Source: Streptomyces sp. NBC_00237
Lineage (GTDB): Bacteria; Actinomycetota; Actinomycetes; Streptomycetales; Streptomycetaceae
Length of the DNA: 64,000 nt
Direction of reading: 5' to 3'
Assembly: GCF_026342435.1 (NCBI RefSeq)
Contig: NZ_JAPEMT010000001.1
Location: 62,001-126,000, forward strand
Numbering within the stretch: the first letter of the stretch is position 1; each line of letters starts with the position of its first letter. The notes under the pieces were generated by a model, which ran no database searches, was not told the DNA's origin, and saw only the letters and a list, made by a program, of their open reading frames with translations. Below are positions 51,894-62,257 of this stretch, one piece after another. Both the position numbers and the translations under genes were made by a program.

Positions 51894-51930
51894 GGCCCGA
51901 AGCCGCAACTTCGTTTTGCGGCTTCGGGCC
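51894..51930 (-). terminator. Terminator after the BRO-N gene
   Basis: Perfect 15-bp arms (GGCCCGAAGCCGCAA and complement) with a 7-base loop lie just past the BRO-N stop, followed on that strand by TTGTCG. Confidence 0.82.
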
Positions 51931-51949
51931 GTTTGCCATCCCGCGTTAC

Positions 51950-52876
51950 CTACGGCAGTTCGTAGACCGGCGCCCCATCCCCGGCGAGGCCCCGCTGCTT
52001 CATGCACCCCCGCTTGAGCAGCAACCGCAGACAGTCATGCACCCGCACCTGCGGCAGCCCGGTCTGCGCCGCGATGACCTCGACGGGGTACCGCGCCCCA
52101 CCCCGCACCAGCGCGGGCGCCAGGTACGCCGCCACCGCGTGGACGTCGTCCGTCACCACCAGATTCCGCTGCCGCCACGTGGCCAGCAACTGCTGCGGAG
52201 TGACCTCCGGCTCCACCTGTACCGGAACCCGAGGTTCCATGCGCTCGACCAAGGTCTCCAGAGAGCCCGCGATCCTGTCCAGCAGGTCATTGGTCCGGTG
52301 AACCTGCTCAACCCGTTCGGCCTGCGCAGCAGCGAAGTGCTCATCCGCCAGTACGTTCCGCTCCTCCAGCCGCACGAGGACGTCAATCATTTCGGGCGGC
52401 ATGACGTACGCCGTCCCACCCTGCGCCACGGACTGCACTGGAGCTGGCTCCAGCGCGTAGGTGCCGTCCCGCTGGATGGTCGCGATGACCTCGGCCACCC
52501 AATTCTTGAACGCCTTCGACTCTGGCTTCTTGCATCCGTTGACAAGCTGGACAAGCCCTCGCAGGTTGACCAATCTCATGTGCCGCATAAGCCCGTGACC
52601 TGCAAGCTTGCACGACCCGTCGGCCCAATCGACGGCTCGTGCAAGCTTACCGAGCGACGTTGAGTACTGCGGATCAACACGATTGCGCAATGCATCACGG
52701 GTGTTGGCATAGCCAAGTTGCGTGGCTACGTCTGCAGCCGGGAACCAATGTTCCCCATCCGGCAACGTCACCCTCCGCACCCGCGACCCCGTCGCCGCGT
52801 ACACGAAGTCCCCGACCTCGATCGCGTCCTGCTTGCGCTCCGCCGCGTCTTCCGGCGGCCTGTTCTGCTCGTACAT
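51950..52876 (-). CDS. BRO-N domain, phage-antirepressor-like protein
   Basis: The N-terminal BRO domain (residues about 30-135) reads RRVTLPDGEHWFPAADVATQLGYANTRDALRNRVDP ... LVNLRGLVQLVNGCKKPESKAFKNWVAEVIATIQRDG, the hallmark of phage antirepressors. The C-terminal half (about 210-308) resembles a winged-helix with a coiled linker (VHAVAAYLAPALVRGGARYPVEVIAAQTGLPQVRVHDCLRLLLKRG). GGAGG lies nine bases before the ATG. No phage repressor, integrase or structural gene is adjacent. It is 1.1 kb from an att-like tRNA duplicate, so it may be a domesticated phage gene. Confidence 0.87.
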   Translation of the reverse strand: MYEQNRPPEDAAERKQDAIEVGDFVYAATGSRVRRVTLPDGEHWFPAADVATQLGYANTRDALRNRVDPQYSTSLGKLARAVDWADGSCKLAGHGLMRHMRLVNLRGLVQLVNGCKKPESKAFKNWVAEVIATIQRDGTYALEPAPVQSVAQGGTAYVMPPEMIDVLVRLEERNVLADEHFAAAQAERVEQVHRTNDLLDRIAGSLETLVERMEPRVPVQVEPEVTPQQLLATWRQRNLVVTDDVHAVAAYLAPALVRGGARYPVEVIAAQTGLPQVRVHDCLRLLLKRGCMKQRGLAGDGAPVYELP

Positions 52877-52989
52877 CGAGCATCACCTCCACCCCAGAAG
52901 CTGACACGCCGATACGCCAACTGGCCCGAAAACAGCCGAAGTTCACCCCGAAGTGCGACAAGCGCCCATTTCCGCACCACCCCTCCCCC

Positions 52990-53931
52990 TCAAAACAACC
53001 CTTCCTGCACCCCCACCTCCCCCTCCCTCTCCACGAGCTTCACCGGAACCGTCACCCCACCCCCCACCTCCCCTTTCTCCAGCCCCCACCCGGCCAACAA
53101 CCGGCTGTCCACCACCACGACCCCCACCCCCAGTACCTCCACATGCACGTCCGGCCCCGCCACCGCCACCACCTTCCCCGCCACACACCCACCCCCCACC
53201 AGCTCCCTCACCACACCCACAGCCCCCGCCAACCCCTCCAGCCCGAACACCCCCGCATGATCAACCACCTCGCACTCCGCCACCCCCAACGCCTCCGGCC
53301 ACGCCGCCAACCCCACCGCCCGCGCATGCAACTCCGTGACCTCAGCCGCCCGCTCCCCCGCCCCCGGCAACGCAGCCCGCACCGCCCTCTTCTTCGCGTA
53401 CGAGATCCGGTCCGGCACCCCGAGCCCCGCCCGCAACAGCTCCTCGCACCGACGCGCCGCCATCAACGGCCCCCGCCCCAGCCAGCTGAACGCCACCGCC
53501 CCCTGCTCCAGCAGCCGCGCCGCCCCCCGGTCCTCCCGCGTAATGCCGACCTTCACCATCCCCGGCCCGAACCACGCCAGATACACCGCGTACGGCCGCG
53601 GATCGTCGGCCATGGTGTCCGCCGCCACCGACCGCGACCGGTCCAGCCGCGCACACTCCCCGCACTGCGCCTGAGTGGCACGCCCCGGCACCGCAGCTCT
53701 CAGCGGACACGGATTCCCCCGCACCCCCACACACCGCCGCTCCCCGACCACCCGAAAGCCGATCTCCCGCCCGTACGAAACGAGACCCCCCGCCCCCACC
53801 CCGTACGACAACGGACTGACCGGCCCGCTCCCGGAACCGGCCCCCGCCACCCACCGCAGCCCCGGCGCCCCACCGGCCCAGCTCAGCCCCGCACTCCGCC
53901 ACTCCCGCCGCCCCGCCCGCTCCCTCTCCAT
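52990..53931 (-). CDS. DUF2797 protein with GIY-YIG-like segment
   Basis: This 313-residue protein has a putative zinc cluster (NPCPLR ... CGECARLDR, residues about 73-95). The segment that follows, PYAVYLAWFGPGMVKVGITREDRGAARLLEQGAVAF, has the Y-x-Y/L ... K-VGIT ... R pattern of GIY-YIG/T5orf172-type domains. A C-terminal beta domain contains VVDSRLLAGWG. It is annotated as DUF2797 in actinobacteria and its function is unknown. The ATG at 53931 precedes the conserved region; longer upstream starts would read through the tRNA duplicate. It is upstream of the BRO-N gene on the same strand (113 bp). Confidence 0.78.
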   Translation of the reverse strand: MERERAGRREWRSAGLSWAGGAPGLRWVAGAGSGSGPVSPLSYGVGAGGLVSYGREIGFRVVGERRCVGVRGNPCPLRAAVPGRATQAQCGECARLDRSRSVAADTMADDPRPYAVYLAWFGPGMVKVGITREDRGAARLLEQGAVAFSWLGRGPLMAARRCEELLRAGLGVPDRISYAKKRAVRAALPGAGERAAEVTELHARAVGLAAWPEALGVAECEVVDHAGVFGLEGLAGAVGVVRELVGGGCVAGKVVAVAGPDVHVEVLGVGVVVVDSRLLAGWGLEKGEVGGGVTVPVKLVEREGEVGVQEGLF

Positions 53932-54537
53932 GCCCCCAGTGTGTCCCCCACCACTGACAACGCCCCCGCGTCCACAGACACGAATCAGCCCCCCGGACTG
54001 TGTCCGACGGGCTTCCCTCACCGTGCACTCGGCAGGATTCGACCCTGCAACCTTCTGATCCGTACGACCGGGCAGCCCCTTACGGGATGCTCCCCCGACC
54101 TCCTGAGCCGATCGCCGTCGCCGTCGCCGGTGATCAACGACCCCCACGTGCCGTCGTTGCCATCAGCGCTGCCGTCAGCCTGCCCCAGCCACGGGACTCC
54201 GGCCCTCCCTGATGCCTGCGCGTGGCAGCGGCGGCGCGAAGCGGGGCGAGGCGGCAGACAGGGTCATCCGCCCACCGCGCCCGAGCGCGGCGGTGGCCCG
54301 AGGTGCCGGGGACCTGCCGTACTGAGCTGCGCCCACGAAGAAGTGAAGGGGGGCGGGTCCTCCCGGGCGGCTACCGGGTGGAGCACTCGGCGGGACGCCC
54401 CTTCCTGCCCTTGCAAACCCCCGCACACCCACCAGAATCTCACTCAATGCGCACAAATGTTTACAATGTGTTTGAGTTTGGTCGCCAGTCGCGCGCGAGG
54501 ATCGCCGCGCCCCGGACCTGAAGCTGAAGGAATCCCC
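53932..54537. other. 606-bp gene-free region containing an att-like tRNA fragment
   Basis: It includes the tRNA-Arg duplicate at 54023-54064 and a lower-GC patch (54430-54490, TTTACAATGTGTTTGAGTTTGG) that may carry the promoter of the DUF4360 gene. I looked for an integrase end in all frames next to the duplicate and did not recognise one. Confidence 0.5.
54023..54064 (-). mobile_element. Duplicate of the tRNA-Arg 3' half (att-like scar)
   Basis: These 42 bp match 55379-55420, the anticodon-loop-to-3'-end part of tRNA-Arg, with one mismatch. The 5' half of the tRNA is absent, so it is not a second tRNA gene. Tyrosine-recombinase elements that integrate into tRNA genes leave exactly such a direct repeat at their far end. 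The interval of 1.3 kb carries the DUF4360 gene. Confidence 0.7.
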
Positions 54538-55215
54538 ATGCTCAAGGCAGCACTCATCGGCGCGGCCGCCGCACTCACGGCCGCCGCTTCCCTCCCCTCG
54601 GCTTCCTCCGCTCCGGCGGAGCTTCCGGCCGCCCCTGCGGCGAAGCTCTCTGCCGCTCCGAAGGACCGGGTCACCATCAAGGTCGCGCAGGTCAACGGCT
54701 CGGGCTGTCGGCCCGGCACCGCCTCCGTGGCCGTGTCGCCGGACAACACCGCGTTCACCGTGACGTACAGCGAGTACCTGGCACAGGTCGGCCAGGGCGC
54801 GAAATTCATCGACTCCCGGAAGAACTGCCAGCTCGGGCTGAAGGTCAACATCCCCCAGGGGTACACGTACGCCGTCGCCAAGGCCGACCACCGCGGCTTC
54901 GCGGACCTGGCCCAGGGCGCGTACGGCACTCAGAAGTCGAGCTTCTACTTCCAGGGGATGTCCGACACCGACCGGCGCACCCACCAGGTGCGCGGGCCGT
55001 ACCAGGGCAACTGGCAGGTCACCGACCGCACCGGTATCGAAGCGCTCGTCTTCGCGCCGTGCGGTGCCCAGCGGAACTTCAACATCAACACCGAGTTGGT
55101 GGTGAACAAGGGCCAATCGGACCCGTCCCGCACCAGCTTCATGACGATGGACTCGACCGACGGCAGCTTCAACACCAAGTACCACTTCGCCTGGAAGAAG
55201 TGCCCGGTCAGCTAG
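54538..55215 (+). CDS. Secreted DUF4360 protein
   Basis: A signal peptide (LKAALIGAAAALTAAASLPSASSA) is followed by the DUF4360 domain (residues about 45-225): VNGSGCRPGTASVAVSPDNTAFTVTYSEYLAQVG, KNCQLGLKVNIPQGYTYAVAKADHRGF and FNINTELVVNKG...SFMTMDSTDG. Four Cys suggest disulfides. The family is common in fungi and Streptomyces and lacks a known activity. The ATG has AAGGAA seven bases upstream. It is the only gene between the two tRNA-Arg repeats and could be imported cargo. Confidence 0.88.
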   Translation: MLKAALIGAAAALTAAASLPSASSAPAELPAAPAAKLSAAPKDRVTIKVAQVNGSGCRPGTASVAVSPDNTAFTVTYSEYLAQVGQGAKFIDSRKNCQLGLKVNIPQGYTYAVAKADHRGFADLAQGAYGTQKSSFYFQGMSDTDRRTHQVRGPYQGNWQVTDRTGIEALVFAPCGAQRNFNINTELVVNKGQSDPSRTSFMTMDSTDGSFNTKYHFAWKKCPVS

Positions 55216-55335
55216 TACTCCAGACCCTTTGCGGCCCCGGTCATCCGTGTCTCGGCACGGACGGCCGGGGCCGTCTGCTGCCGTCTGAATGCCGTGCCGG
55301 GACAGTTGCCGTCCACCACTGCCGTCCCGGGAAAC

Positions 55336-55373
55336 GCGAGAGGCCCTCAGGATTTCTCCTGAGGGCCTCTCGC
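55336..55373. terminator. Bidirectional terminator between DUF4360 gene and tRNA-Arg
   Basis: Perfect 16-bp arms (GCGAGAGGCCCTCAGG and complement) with a six-base loop, between convergent units. Confidence 0.85.
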
Positions 55374-55379
55374 CTGCTG

Positions 55380-55452
55380 TGCACTCGGCAGGATTCGAAC
55401 CTGCAACCTTCTGATCCGTAGTCAGATGCTCTATCCGTTAAGCTACGAGTGC
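55380..55452 (-). tRNA. tRNA-Arg (anticodon ACG)
   Basis: Acceptor GCACTCG pairs with CGAGTGC and the anticodon loop CTACGGA gives ACG, the substrate of TadA, which is encoded at 30041-30607. CCA is not encoded. Its 3' half is duplicated at 54023-54064. Confidence 0.95.
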
Positions 55453-55716
55453 TTGTCGCTGTGCTTCCGGGCCGTTTTCCGCCCCGTCGGCGTTGCAAGA
55501 AGAACATTACATGACCTGCGCCGTCATGCGAAATCCATTCCGCGCACCCGGCCTGACCTGCCCAAACACCCGGACGAGTGACGGGCGTGGCGCGTCCCTC
55601 CGGCCGCTCCCGACGATCACATCCGGAAATCCCCCGCAGGACCACCCCAGCCATCAGCCGGGGCTGCCCGAGTGCGCCCGAGCACCCCCGAGCGCGCCCG
55701 GAACCCCGAGAACGGC

Positions 55717-55748
55717 CGAAGCCCCGGTCCTGGTGGACCGGGGCTTCG
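55717..55748 (-). terminator. Terminator after tRNA-Ser(GCU)
   Basis: Perfect 14-bp arms (CGAAGCCCCGGTCC and complement) with a TGGT loop, eight bases past the tRNA 3' end. Confidence 0.8.
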
Positions 55749-55755
55749 ATGGTGC

Positions 55756-55848
55756 TGGCGGAGGCGGAGGGATTTGAACCCTCGATGGGCTTTAAAACCC
55801 AAACCGCATTAGCAGTGCGGCGCCATAGACCGGACTAGGCGACGCCTC
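55756..55848 (-). tRNA. tRNA-Ser (anticodon GCT)
   Basis: Acceptor GGAGGCG pairs with CGCCTCC, CCA is encoded, and the anticodon loop CTGCTAA gives GCT. The long variable arm (GGTTTGGGTTTTAAAGCCCATC) is typical of serine tRNAs. It is the third serine isoacceptor in this window. Confidence 0.95.
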
Positions 55849-56277
55849 CAGCACAACCCACACACGCCAGCGCTTGCGCGTTCGCGAGTAGGTGCGTTGC
55901 AGATGATGGCACAGCATTGCGCGGTGTCACCAATCGCACCCCACGGTACTAGGCGTCGGGGCGACAGAGCAAAGCACTTGTGACGGCCGGTCGGGGCGAT
56001 TCGCGATGAAGATCCCTTTCGCTCCGCCCGAAGATCAGCTCCACGAGCCGGCCCGCACCCTCCGAAGATCCACTCCGCGACCCGCCCCTCGCCACACGAA
56101 GATCCACTTCACCGACGTGTGCAGCTCCACAGCAGCTCCCCGTCATCCGCCGTCACGCCCGTATCCCCAGCCTTTAGACTCCTTCCAGTGACAACGTGCG
56201 CCCCGAGGAGAAAAATTGGGGCCGACCCGGGGTCACCGACTGGGCACAACGCAGTAATTCAGGGAGGAACCGTCGTC
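55849..56277. other. 429-bp gene-free leader with GAAGATC repeats
   Basis: GAAGATC occurs four times at 56009, 56030, 56066 and 56098 with ACTCC/CCACTTC flanks. A -10-like TAGACT lies at 56175. GAGGAG at 56205 precedes TTG 56216, which would open a 13-codon leader peptide ending TAA at 56255. The main gene begins at 56278 with GGGAGG upstream. Confidence 0.45.
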
Positions 56278-59200
56278 GTGAGCAGCAGGCCATCCCGAGG
56301 CGCTGCTCGCCTCGCAGCGATACTCGACGCGCTTCCTGACGGGCTCCTGCTCGTCAATTGCAACGGGACCGTCGTCAACGCCAACACCATCGCCCTGGAG
56401 ACCTTCGAGACTCCCGGCACCGCACTGGTGGGGCGCGGACTGCTCGACCTCCTGCCGGAGTTCGACTCCAAGCTGATCCCCGGGTCCATGCGCCGCCCGG
56501 CAGGCACCGACGCGCTGGGCCGCACCAAGCCGACCCGGATGATCGCCCGCCGCACCGACGGCAGCGAGTTCCCCGTCGAGGTCACCAGCGCCAACCTGGA
56601 GGACGGCCGGGACGCCTTCTCCGCCGAGCGACCGACCGGCGCCACCTCCCTCACGGGTGACGAACTGCTCATGCTGGTCGTACGAGACCTTTCGGGCACC
56701 GTCGACACCGAGGCCGAACTGGCCCGTTCGCAGCGGCAGACCGAGATGATCCTGCGTGCCGCGTCCGAGGGCGTGGTGGGCACCGACACCGAGGGCCGCA
56801 TCGTCCTCGCCAACCCGGCCGCCGCGCAGATCCTCGGGTTCCGGGCGAGCGACCTGGGCGGCAAGGAACTGCACGCGCTCGCCGTGCACTCGCGGGCCGA
56901 CGGGACGCCTTTCCCGTACGAGGAGTCTCCGCTCGCCGACACCCTGAAGTCCGGGCGCAAGCACCGGGTGCGCGGACAGGTGCTGTGGGCGAAGAGCGGC
57001 AAGCAGGTGCCCGTCGACCTGACGACGGCACCGGTGCGCGACGGCGAGCAGCTGGTGGGCGCGGTGATGACGTTCACCGACCGCCGCTCGTACGAGGAGC
57101 AGGCGACCCGGCACGCCGGAGAACTGGAGCGGCTGACCACCGGGCACGCCGAGGAGCTGGAGCGGCTGACCGCCCAGCACGCCGAGGAACTGTCCGCGAC
57201 GCGTGAGCGGTACGACGCCGAGGTGGCCTTCGGCCAGGAGCGGCTGGAGGAACTGACCGACCGACACACCCAGTTGAGCGCCGTGCTCGGCGGGTCGCTG
57301 CGCGGGCCCCTGGAGGAACTGCGCGGCGAGCTCGGCACGCTGGCCTCCGACCCGGCGGGACAGCTGTGGCCCGAGGCCAACCAGGTGCTGCACCACCTGG
57401 CCGCCGGGTACGCCCGGATGACGACCCTCGTCGACAACGTGCTCGGCTTCCAGCGGCTGGCCTCCGGCGTCGAGCCGCTCGTCAAGGCGAACGTGCTGGT
57501 GGACGGTGTGGTCGCGGCGGCCGTCGAGGGTGCCGTCGAGCTGATCGGTCCCGGCCGTGTCCAGTTCGCGGTGCACGCGCCCGCGATCGAGGCCGAGGTG
57601 GACGGCGGTCGGCTGGCGACCGCGCTCGCGCACCTGGTCGCGGACGTCGCCGGGGTGGACTCGACGGGCAAGGTGGCCTCGGCAACGGCTGCGGGCGGCG
57701 GTTACGTCGACTCGACGATCGTGGTGGCGGTGGCCCAGCGCGGCGAAGTCGTGCGCTTCGAGGTGCGCGGCCCGTACGCGGGCGGCGACCCGGTGCACGA
57801 GCCGATCGTGCGGGGCATCGTCCAGGCGCACGGCGGCGTGCTCCAGACGCACGAGGTGCCGGGCATGACCGGCAACGCGTACGTCCTGGAGGTGCCGATC
57901 GGCGCGGGCTCGGGCGTCGACCAGGCTCCGGCCCCCGCGGCCCAGGCGGAAGCCCCTGCCCCTGCTCCCGTACCGGCGCAGCAGAATGGCGGCCGTCGGG
58001 CCAGGCGGTCCTCGACCGACGCTTTCCTCGACGGGGAGCAGAAGCCCTCGGAGTCCGCCGGGGCGGGTGCTGCCACGACCGGTGACACTCCGGCCGGTGG
58101 CACTCCGGCCGGTGGCAGTCCTGTGGGTGGCAGTCCTGTGGGTGACGCTTCTGCCGCCGCGCCGAGCGGACGGCGCAGGGCGCGTCGCGGCCCCTCCGAC
58201 GAGCAGCAGGAATTGATCCCGGCGCAGGGCACGGGCGACGGCACGAGTGCGGGCGGTGGTGGCACGGGCCGCCGACGCGGTCGCCCGAGCCCGTCCGAAG
58301 AGCCTGCGCCGACGGGTGCCTCGCACGACGGTTCCGATACGGGTGCCGCCGTGTCCGGCGCGGATGCTCCCGCGCCCGGTGCCGGTCAGGCTCTCGCGCT
58401 GCCCGGCCCCTCCAAGCCCGCCGACCTGAGCGGCCCTCCGGTGCGGGGCGGACCGGGCGCACACCCCGGGCCAGCCGGGGGCTCTGTCGTACCGGCCGGT
58501 GACAGTTCCTCCGGGCGCGCGGCGCTCGGAGGGACGGTGCCTCCTCAGGGCGTGCCTCCGCACGTCGTTCCAGCGCAGGGGCTCTCCGCGCAGGGTGCTG
58601 CGGAGGCAGGGGCCGCAGGGCGTCGTGCCCCGCACGCGGACGGGGGCTCCTCGCCCGCGAGCAGCGGCATGCCCGCCCTGCCGCCCGCCCCGCCCTCTGC
58701 GCCTGGCACTCCCGCCCCCTACGGTCAGCGGCCGCCGGGAGCGGACGCTTCCGCCATGCCCGCCGCCGCCCGTCCTGACGGGACCGCACCGTCGCCGGAC
58801 GACACCTCCGGCCACGAACAGGTCCTCGCGTCCGCCGGAGCCGCCCCGCACCAGGGGCAGGGGCTACGCGGCCAGGCCGGGGGCGGACGTCGGGCCCGGC
58901 GTGCGCTGGCCACCGCGCCCGCCGAACCCGAAGAGGCCCGCAGCCCGTTCGCACTGCCGCCCGCCGAGGCGGACCGCGTTCCGGCCCGGGCCAGTGACGC
59001 ACGGCCCGGTGACGTACGGCCCGGTGACGTACCGCAGGAGCGGGCCGCCCAGCCCGCTCCGGGCGGCTGGCCCACGCCCTCCGCCGACGTCGCGAACCCG
59101 CAGCACCCGCAGGCCCAGCCCCTCCCGCAGGTGCCGCCGCAGATCCCCACGACACCGCAGCCGCAGCCGCAGCCCCTGCCCCTGCCCGCCGGGTCCACGC

Positions 59201-60330
59201 ACTCCACCCAGGGGCGCGCCTTCAGCGTGCGGACGCTCGGGCAGGGCATGCCGTTCTCCCAGCAGATCGCCCAGCAGCAGAACCAGACGCTGGGCTCCGG
59301 ACGCCGCCGCAAACTGGCCGCGCCCTCCGAGGCGGAGCGCCCCGCGGCAGCCGCGCTCTCCGGGGCCGCCGAAGAGCCGGAGGCCCGTCCGCACCCGCAG
59401 AGCCCCCAGCACACCCCGACCGGCGGCACGCCCACCGGAGCGGCCGCCCCGCAGCACCAGCAACTCATCCCCGAGGCATCCGAAGGGCGTGCGTACGCCA
59501 TAGGAGCCCCGGACGAGGGCAGCGAGGGCCCCGAGCCGCTGGACGGGCCGGGTGGCGCCGTGGAGGTCTCCAACCGGCCCGTGCCGCAGCCCGTCGACGA
59601 CGAGCTGCCCCCGGAGCCGCTGGACAACCCGCGCAGGCTGCTGGTGTGGCCCGCGCCGGACGCCTCCACGGAACAGGCGCTCAGCGACCGTGGGTACCGG
59701 CCGGTGATCGTGCACTCCCGCGAGGAGGTCGACGCGCAGATCGCGGCATTCCCCGCCGCCCTGTTCGTGGATCCGCTGACCGGGCCGATCACCCGTACCG
59801 CGCTTCAGTCACTGCGTCAGGCGGCCGTGGCGGCGGAGGTGCCCGTCCTGGTCACCGCCGGGCTCGGGCAGGCGACCCGGGAGGCCGCGTACGGAGCCGA
59901 CCCGGCCGTACTCCTCAAGGCGCTCGCCCCGCGCGACAGTGAGCAGCACCCGCCGCGCGTCCTGCTGATCGAGGAGCACGAGGAGATCGCGCTCGCGCTG
60001 ACCGCCACCCTGGAGCGGCGGGGCATGCAGATCGCCCGCGCCGCGACGGACACCGAGGCGGTCAATCTCGCCACCCAGATGCGGCCGAACCTGGTCGTGA
60101 TGGACCTGATGCTGGTCCGCCGCCGCAGGGCGGGCATCGTCGACTGGCTGCGCGCCAACGGGCAGTTGAACCGCACTCCGCTCGTCGTCTACACGTCGGC
60201 CGGACTCGACCAGGCGCAGCTTCCGCGCCTGTCCTCGGGCGAGACGGTCCTCTTCCTCGCGGAGCGCTCCACGAGCGCCGAGGTGCAGGGCCGGATCGTG
60301 GATCTGCTGGCGAAGATCGGCACCAACTGA
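56278..60330 (+). CDS. Giant PAS/pseudo-kinase/receiver protein
   Basis: The 1,350-residue protein has two PAS domains (about 10-135 and 150-275; IILRAASEGVVGTDTEGRIVLANPAAAQILGF), an Ala/Glu coiled coil, and a histidine-kinase-like region (about 330-540). There the usual HELRTPL box reads GSLRGPLEEL, so the phospho-accepting His is missing. The ATPase N box is degenerate (GRLATALAHLVADVAG) and G boxes are weak. A 450-residue Pro/Ala/Gly low-complexity stretch with RRARR clusters follows, and then a receiver-like domain (about 1220-1350; VLLIEEHEEIALALTATLERRG ... VVMDLMLV, TPLVVYTSAGLDQ). GTG start with GGGAGGA upstream. No helix for membrane anchoring. Role unknown. Confidence 0.82.
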   Translation: MSSRPSRGAARLAAILDALPDGLLLVNCNGTVVNANTIALETFETPGTALVGRGLLDLLPEFDSKLIPGSMRRPAGTDALGRTKPTRMIARRTDGSEFPVEVTSANLEDGRDAFSAERPTGATSLTGDELLMLVVRDLSGTVDTEAELARSQRQTEMILRAASEGVVGTDTEGRIVLANPAAAQILGFRASDLGGKELHALAVHSRADGTPFPYEESPLADTLKSGRKHRVRGQVLWAKSGKQVPVDLTTAPVRDGEQLVGAVMTFTDRRSYEEQATRHAGELERLTTGHAEELERLTAQHAEELSATRERYDAEVAFGQERLEELTDRHTQLSAVLGGSLRGPLEELRGELGTLASDPAGQLWPEANQVLHHLAAGYARMTTLVDNVLGFQRLASGVEPLVKANVLVDGVVAAAVEGAVELIGPGRVQFAVHAPAIEAEVDGGRLATALAHLVADVAGVDSTGKVASATAAGGGYVDSTIVVAVAQRGEVVRFEVRGPYAGGDPVHEPIVRGIVQAHGGVLQTHEVPGMTGNAYVLEVPIGAGSGVDQAPAPAAQAEAPAPAPVPAQQNGGRRARRSSTDAFLDGEQKPSESAGAGAATTGDTPAGGTPAGGSPVGGSPVGDASAAAPSGRRRARRGPSDEQQELIPAQGTGDGTSAGGGGTGRRRGRPSPSEEPAPTGASHDGSDTGAAVSGADAPAPGAGQALALPGPSKPADLSGPPVRGGPGAHPGPAGGSVVPAGDSSSGRAALGGTVPPQGVPPHVVPAQGLSAQGAAEAGAAGRRAPHADGGSSPASSGMPALPPAPPSAPGTPAPYGQRPPGADASAMPAAARPDGTAPSPDDTSGHEQVLASAGAAPHQGQGLRGQAGGGRRARRALATAPAEPEEARSPFALPPAEADRVPARASDARPGDVRPGDVPQERAAQPAPGGWPTPSADVANPQHPQAQPLPQVPPQIPTTPQPQPQPLPLPAGSTHSTQGRAFSVRTLGQGMPFSQQIAQQQNQTLGSGRRRKLAAPSEAERPAAAALSGAAEEPEARPHPQSPQHTPTGGTPTGAAAPQHQQLIPEASEGRAYAIGAPDEGSEGPEPLDGPGGAVEVSNRPVPQPVDDELPPEPLDNPRRLLVWPAPDASTEQALSDRGYRPVIVHSREEVDAQIAAFPAALFVDPLTGPITRTALQSLRQAAVAAEVPVLVTAGLGQATREAAYGADPAVLLKALAPRDSEQHPPRVLLIEEHEEIALALTATLERRGMQIARAATDTEAVNLATQMRPNLVVMDLMLVRRRRAGIVDWLRANGQLNRTPLVVYTSAGLDQAQLPRLSSGETVLFLAERSTSAEVQGRIVDLLAKIGTN

Positions 60331-60345
60331 CCGACGGCGGCTGGT

Positions 60346-60359
60346 GTTTCACGTGAAAC
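60346..60359. promoter_or_regulatory. parS site
   Basis: Perfect GTTTCACGTGAAAC, 16 bases past the stop of the giant PAS gene and 20 bases from a second copy. Confidence 0.88.
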
Positions 60360-60364
60360 ATCGC

Positions 60365-60408
60365 GAAGGGGCGGGTCATGTTTCACGTGAAACATGACCC
60401 GCCCCTTC
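60365..60408. terminator. 44-bp perfect palindrome with parS at its centre
   Basis: Twenty-two-base arms meet at 60386/60387 without spacer; the central 14 bp (60380-60393) are parS. It lies between the convergent PAS and acyl-CoA ligase genes and can serve as bidirectional terminator. Confidence 0.82.
60380..60393. promoter_or_regulatory. parS site inside the 44-bp palindrome
   Basis: Perfect consensus, centre-to-centre 34 bp from the site at 60346, close to three helical turns. Confidence 0.88.
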
Positions 60409-60443
60409 TCCCGTTGCCGCAGGGCGGGACTCGCTGCCGCAGG

Positions 60444-62090
<1,647 letters not shown>

Positions 62091-62257
62091 GGCGTCCTCC
62101 CGGTGGGCGCGCGAAAAGGCACAAAGGGCACGGGGCAGCGAAATGTCGCCCGTGCGTGTGCGGCCGATTCTGCGCGCGTACCCAGCGGTATGTCACTACC
62201 TGGAGGTAACCAAAAAGCAGGCAGAATCCGGGAGCCCGCTGTGGAGATCGTCGCCGG

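Noticed and set aside
51950..53931. BRO-N and DUF2797 genes as cargo inside the att-bounded element.
   Set aside because: They lie outside the two tRNA-Arg repeats, so the visible repeats do not enclose them.
54065..54500. Possible integrase 3' end next to the att-like repeat.
   Set aside because: No Arg-His-Tyr recombinase motifs were found in any frame.
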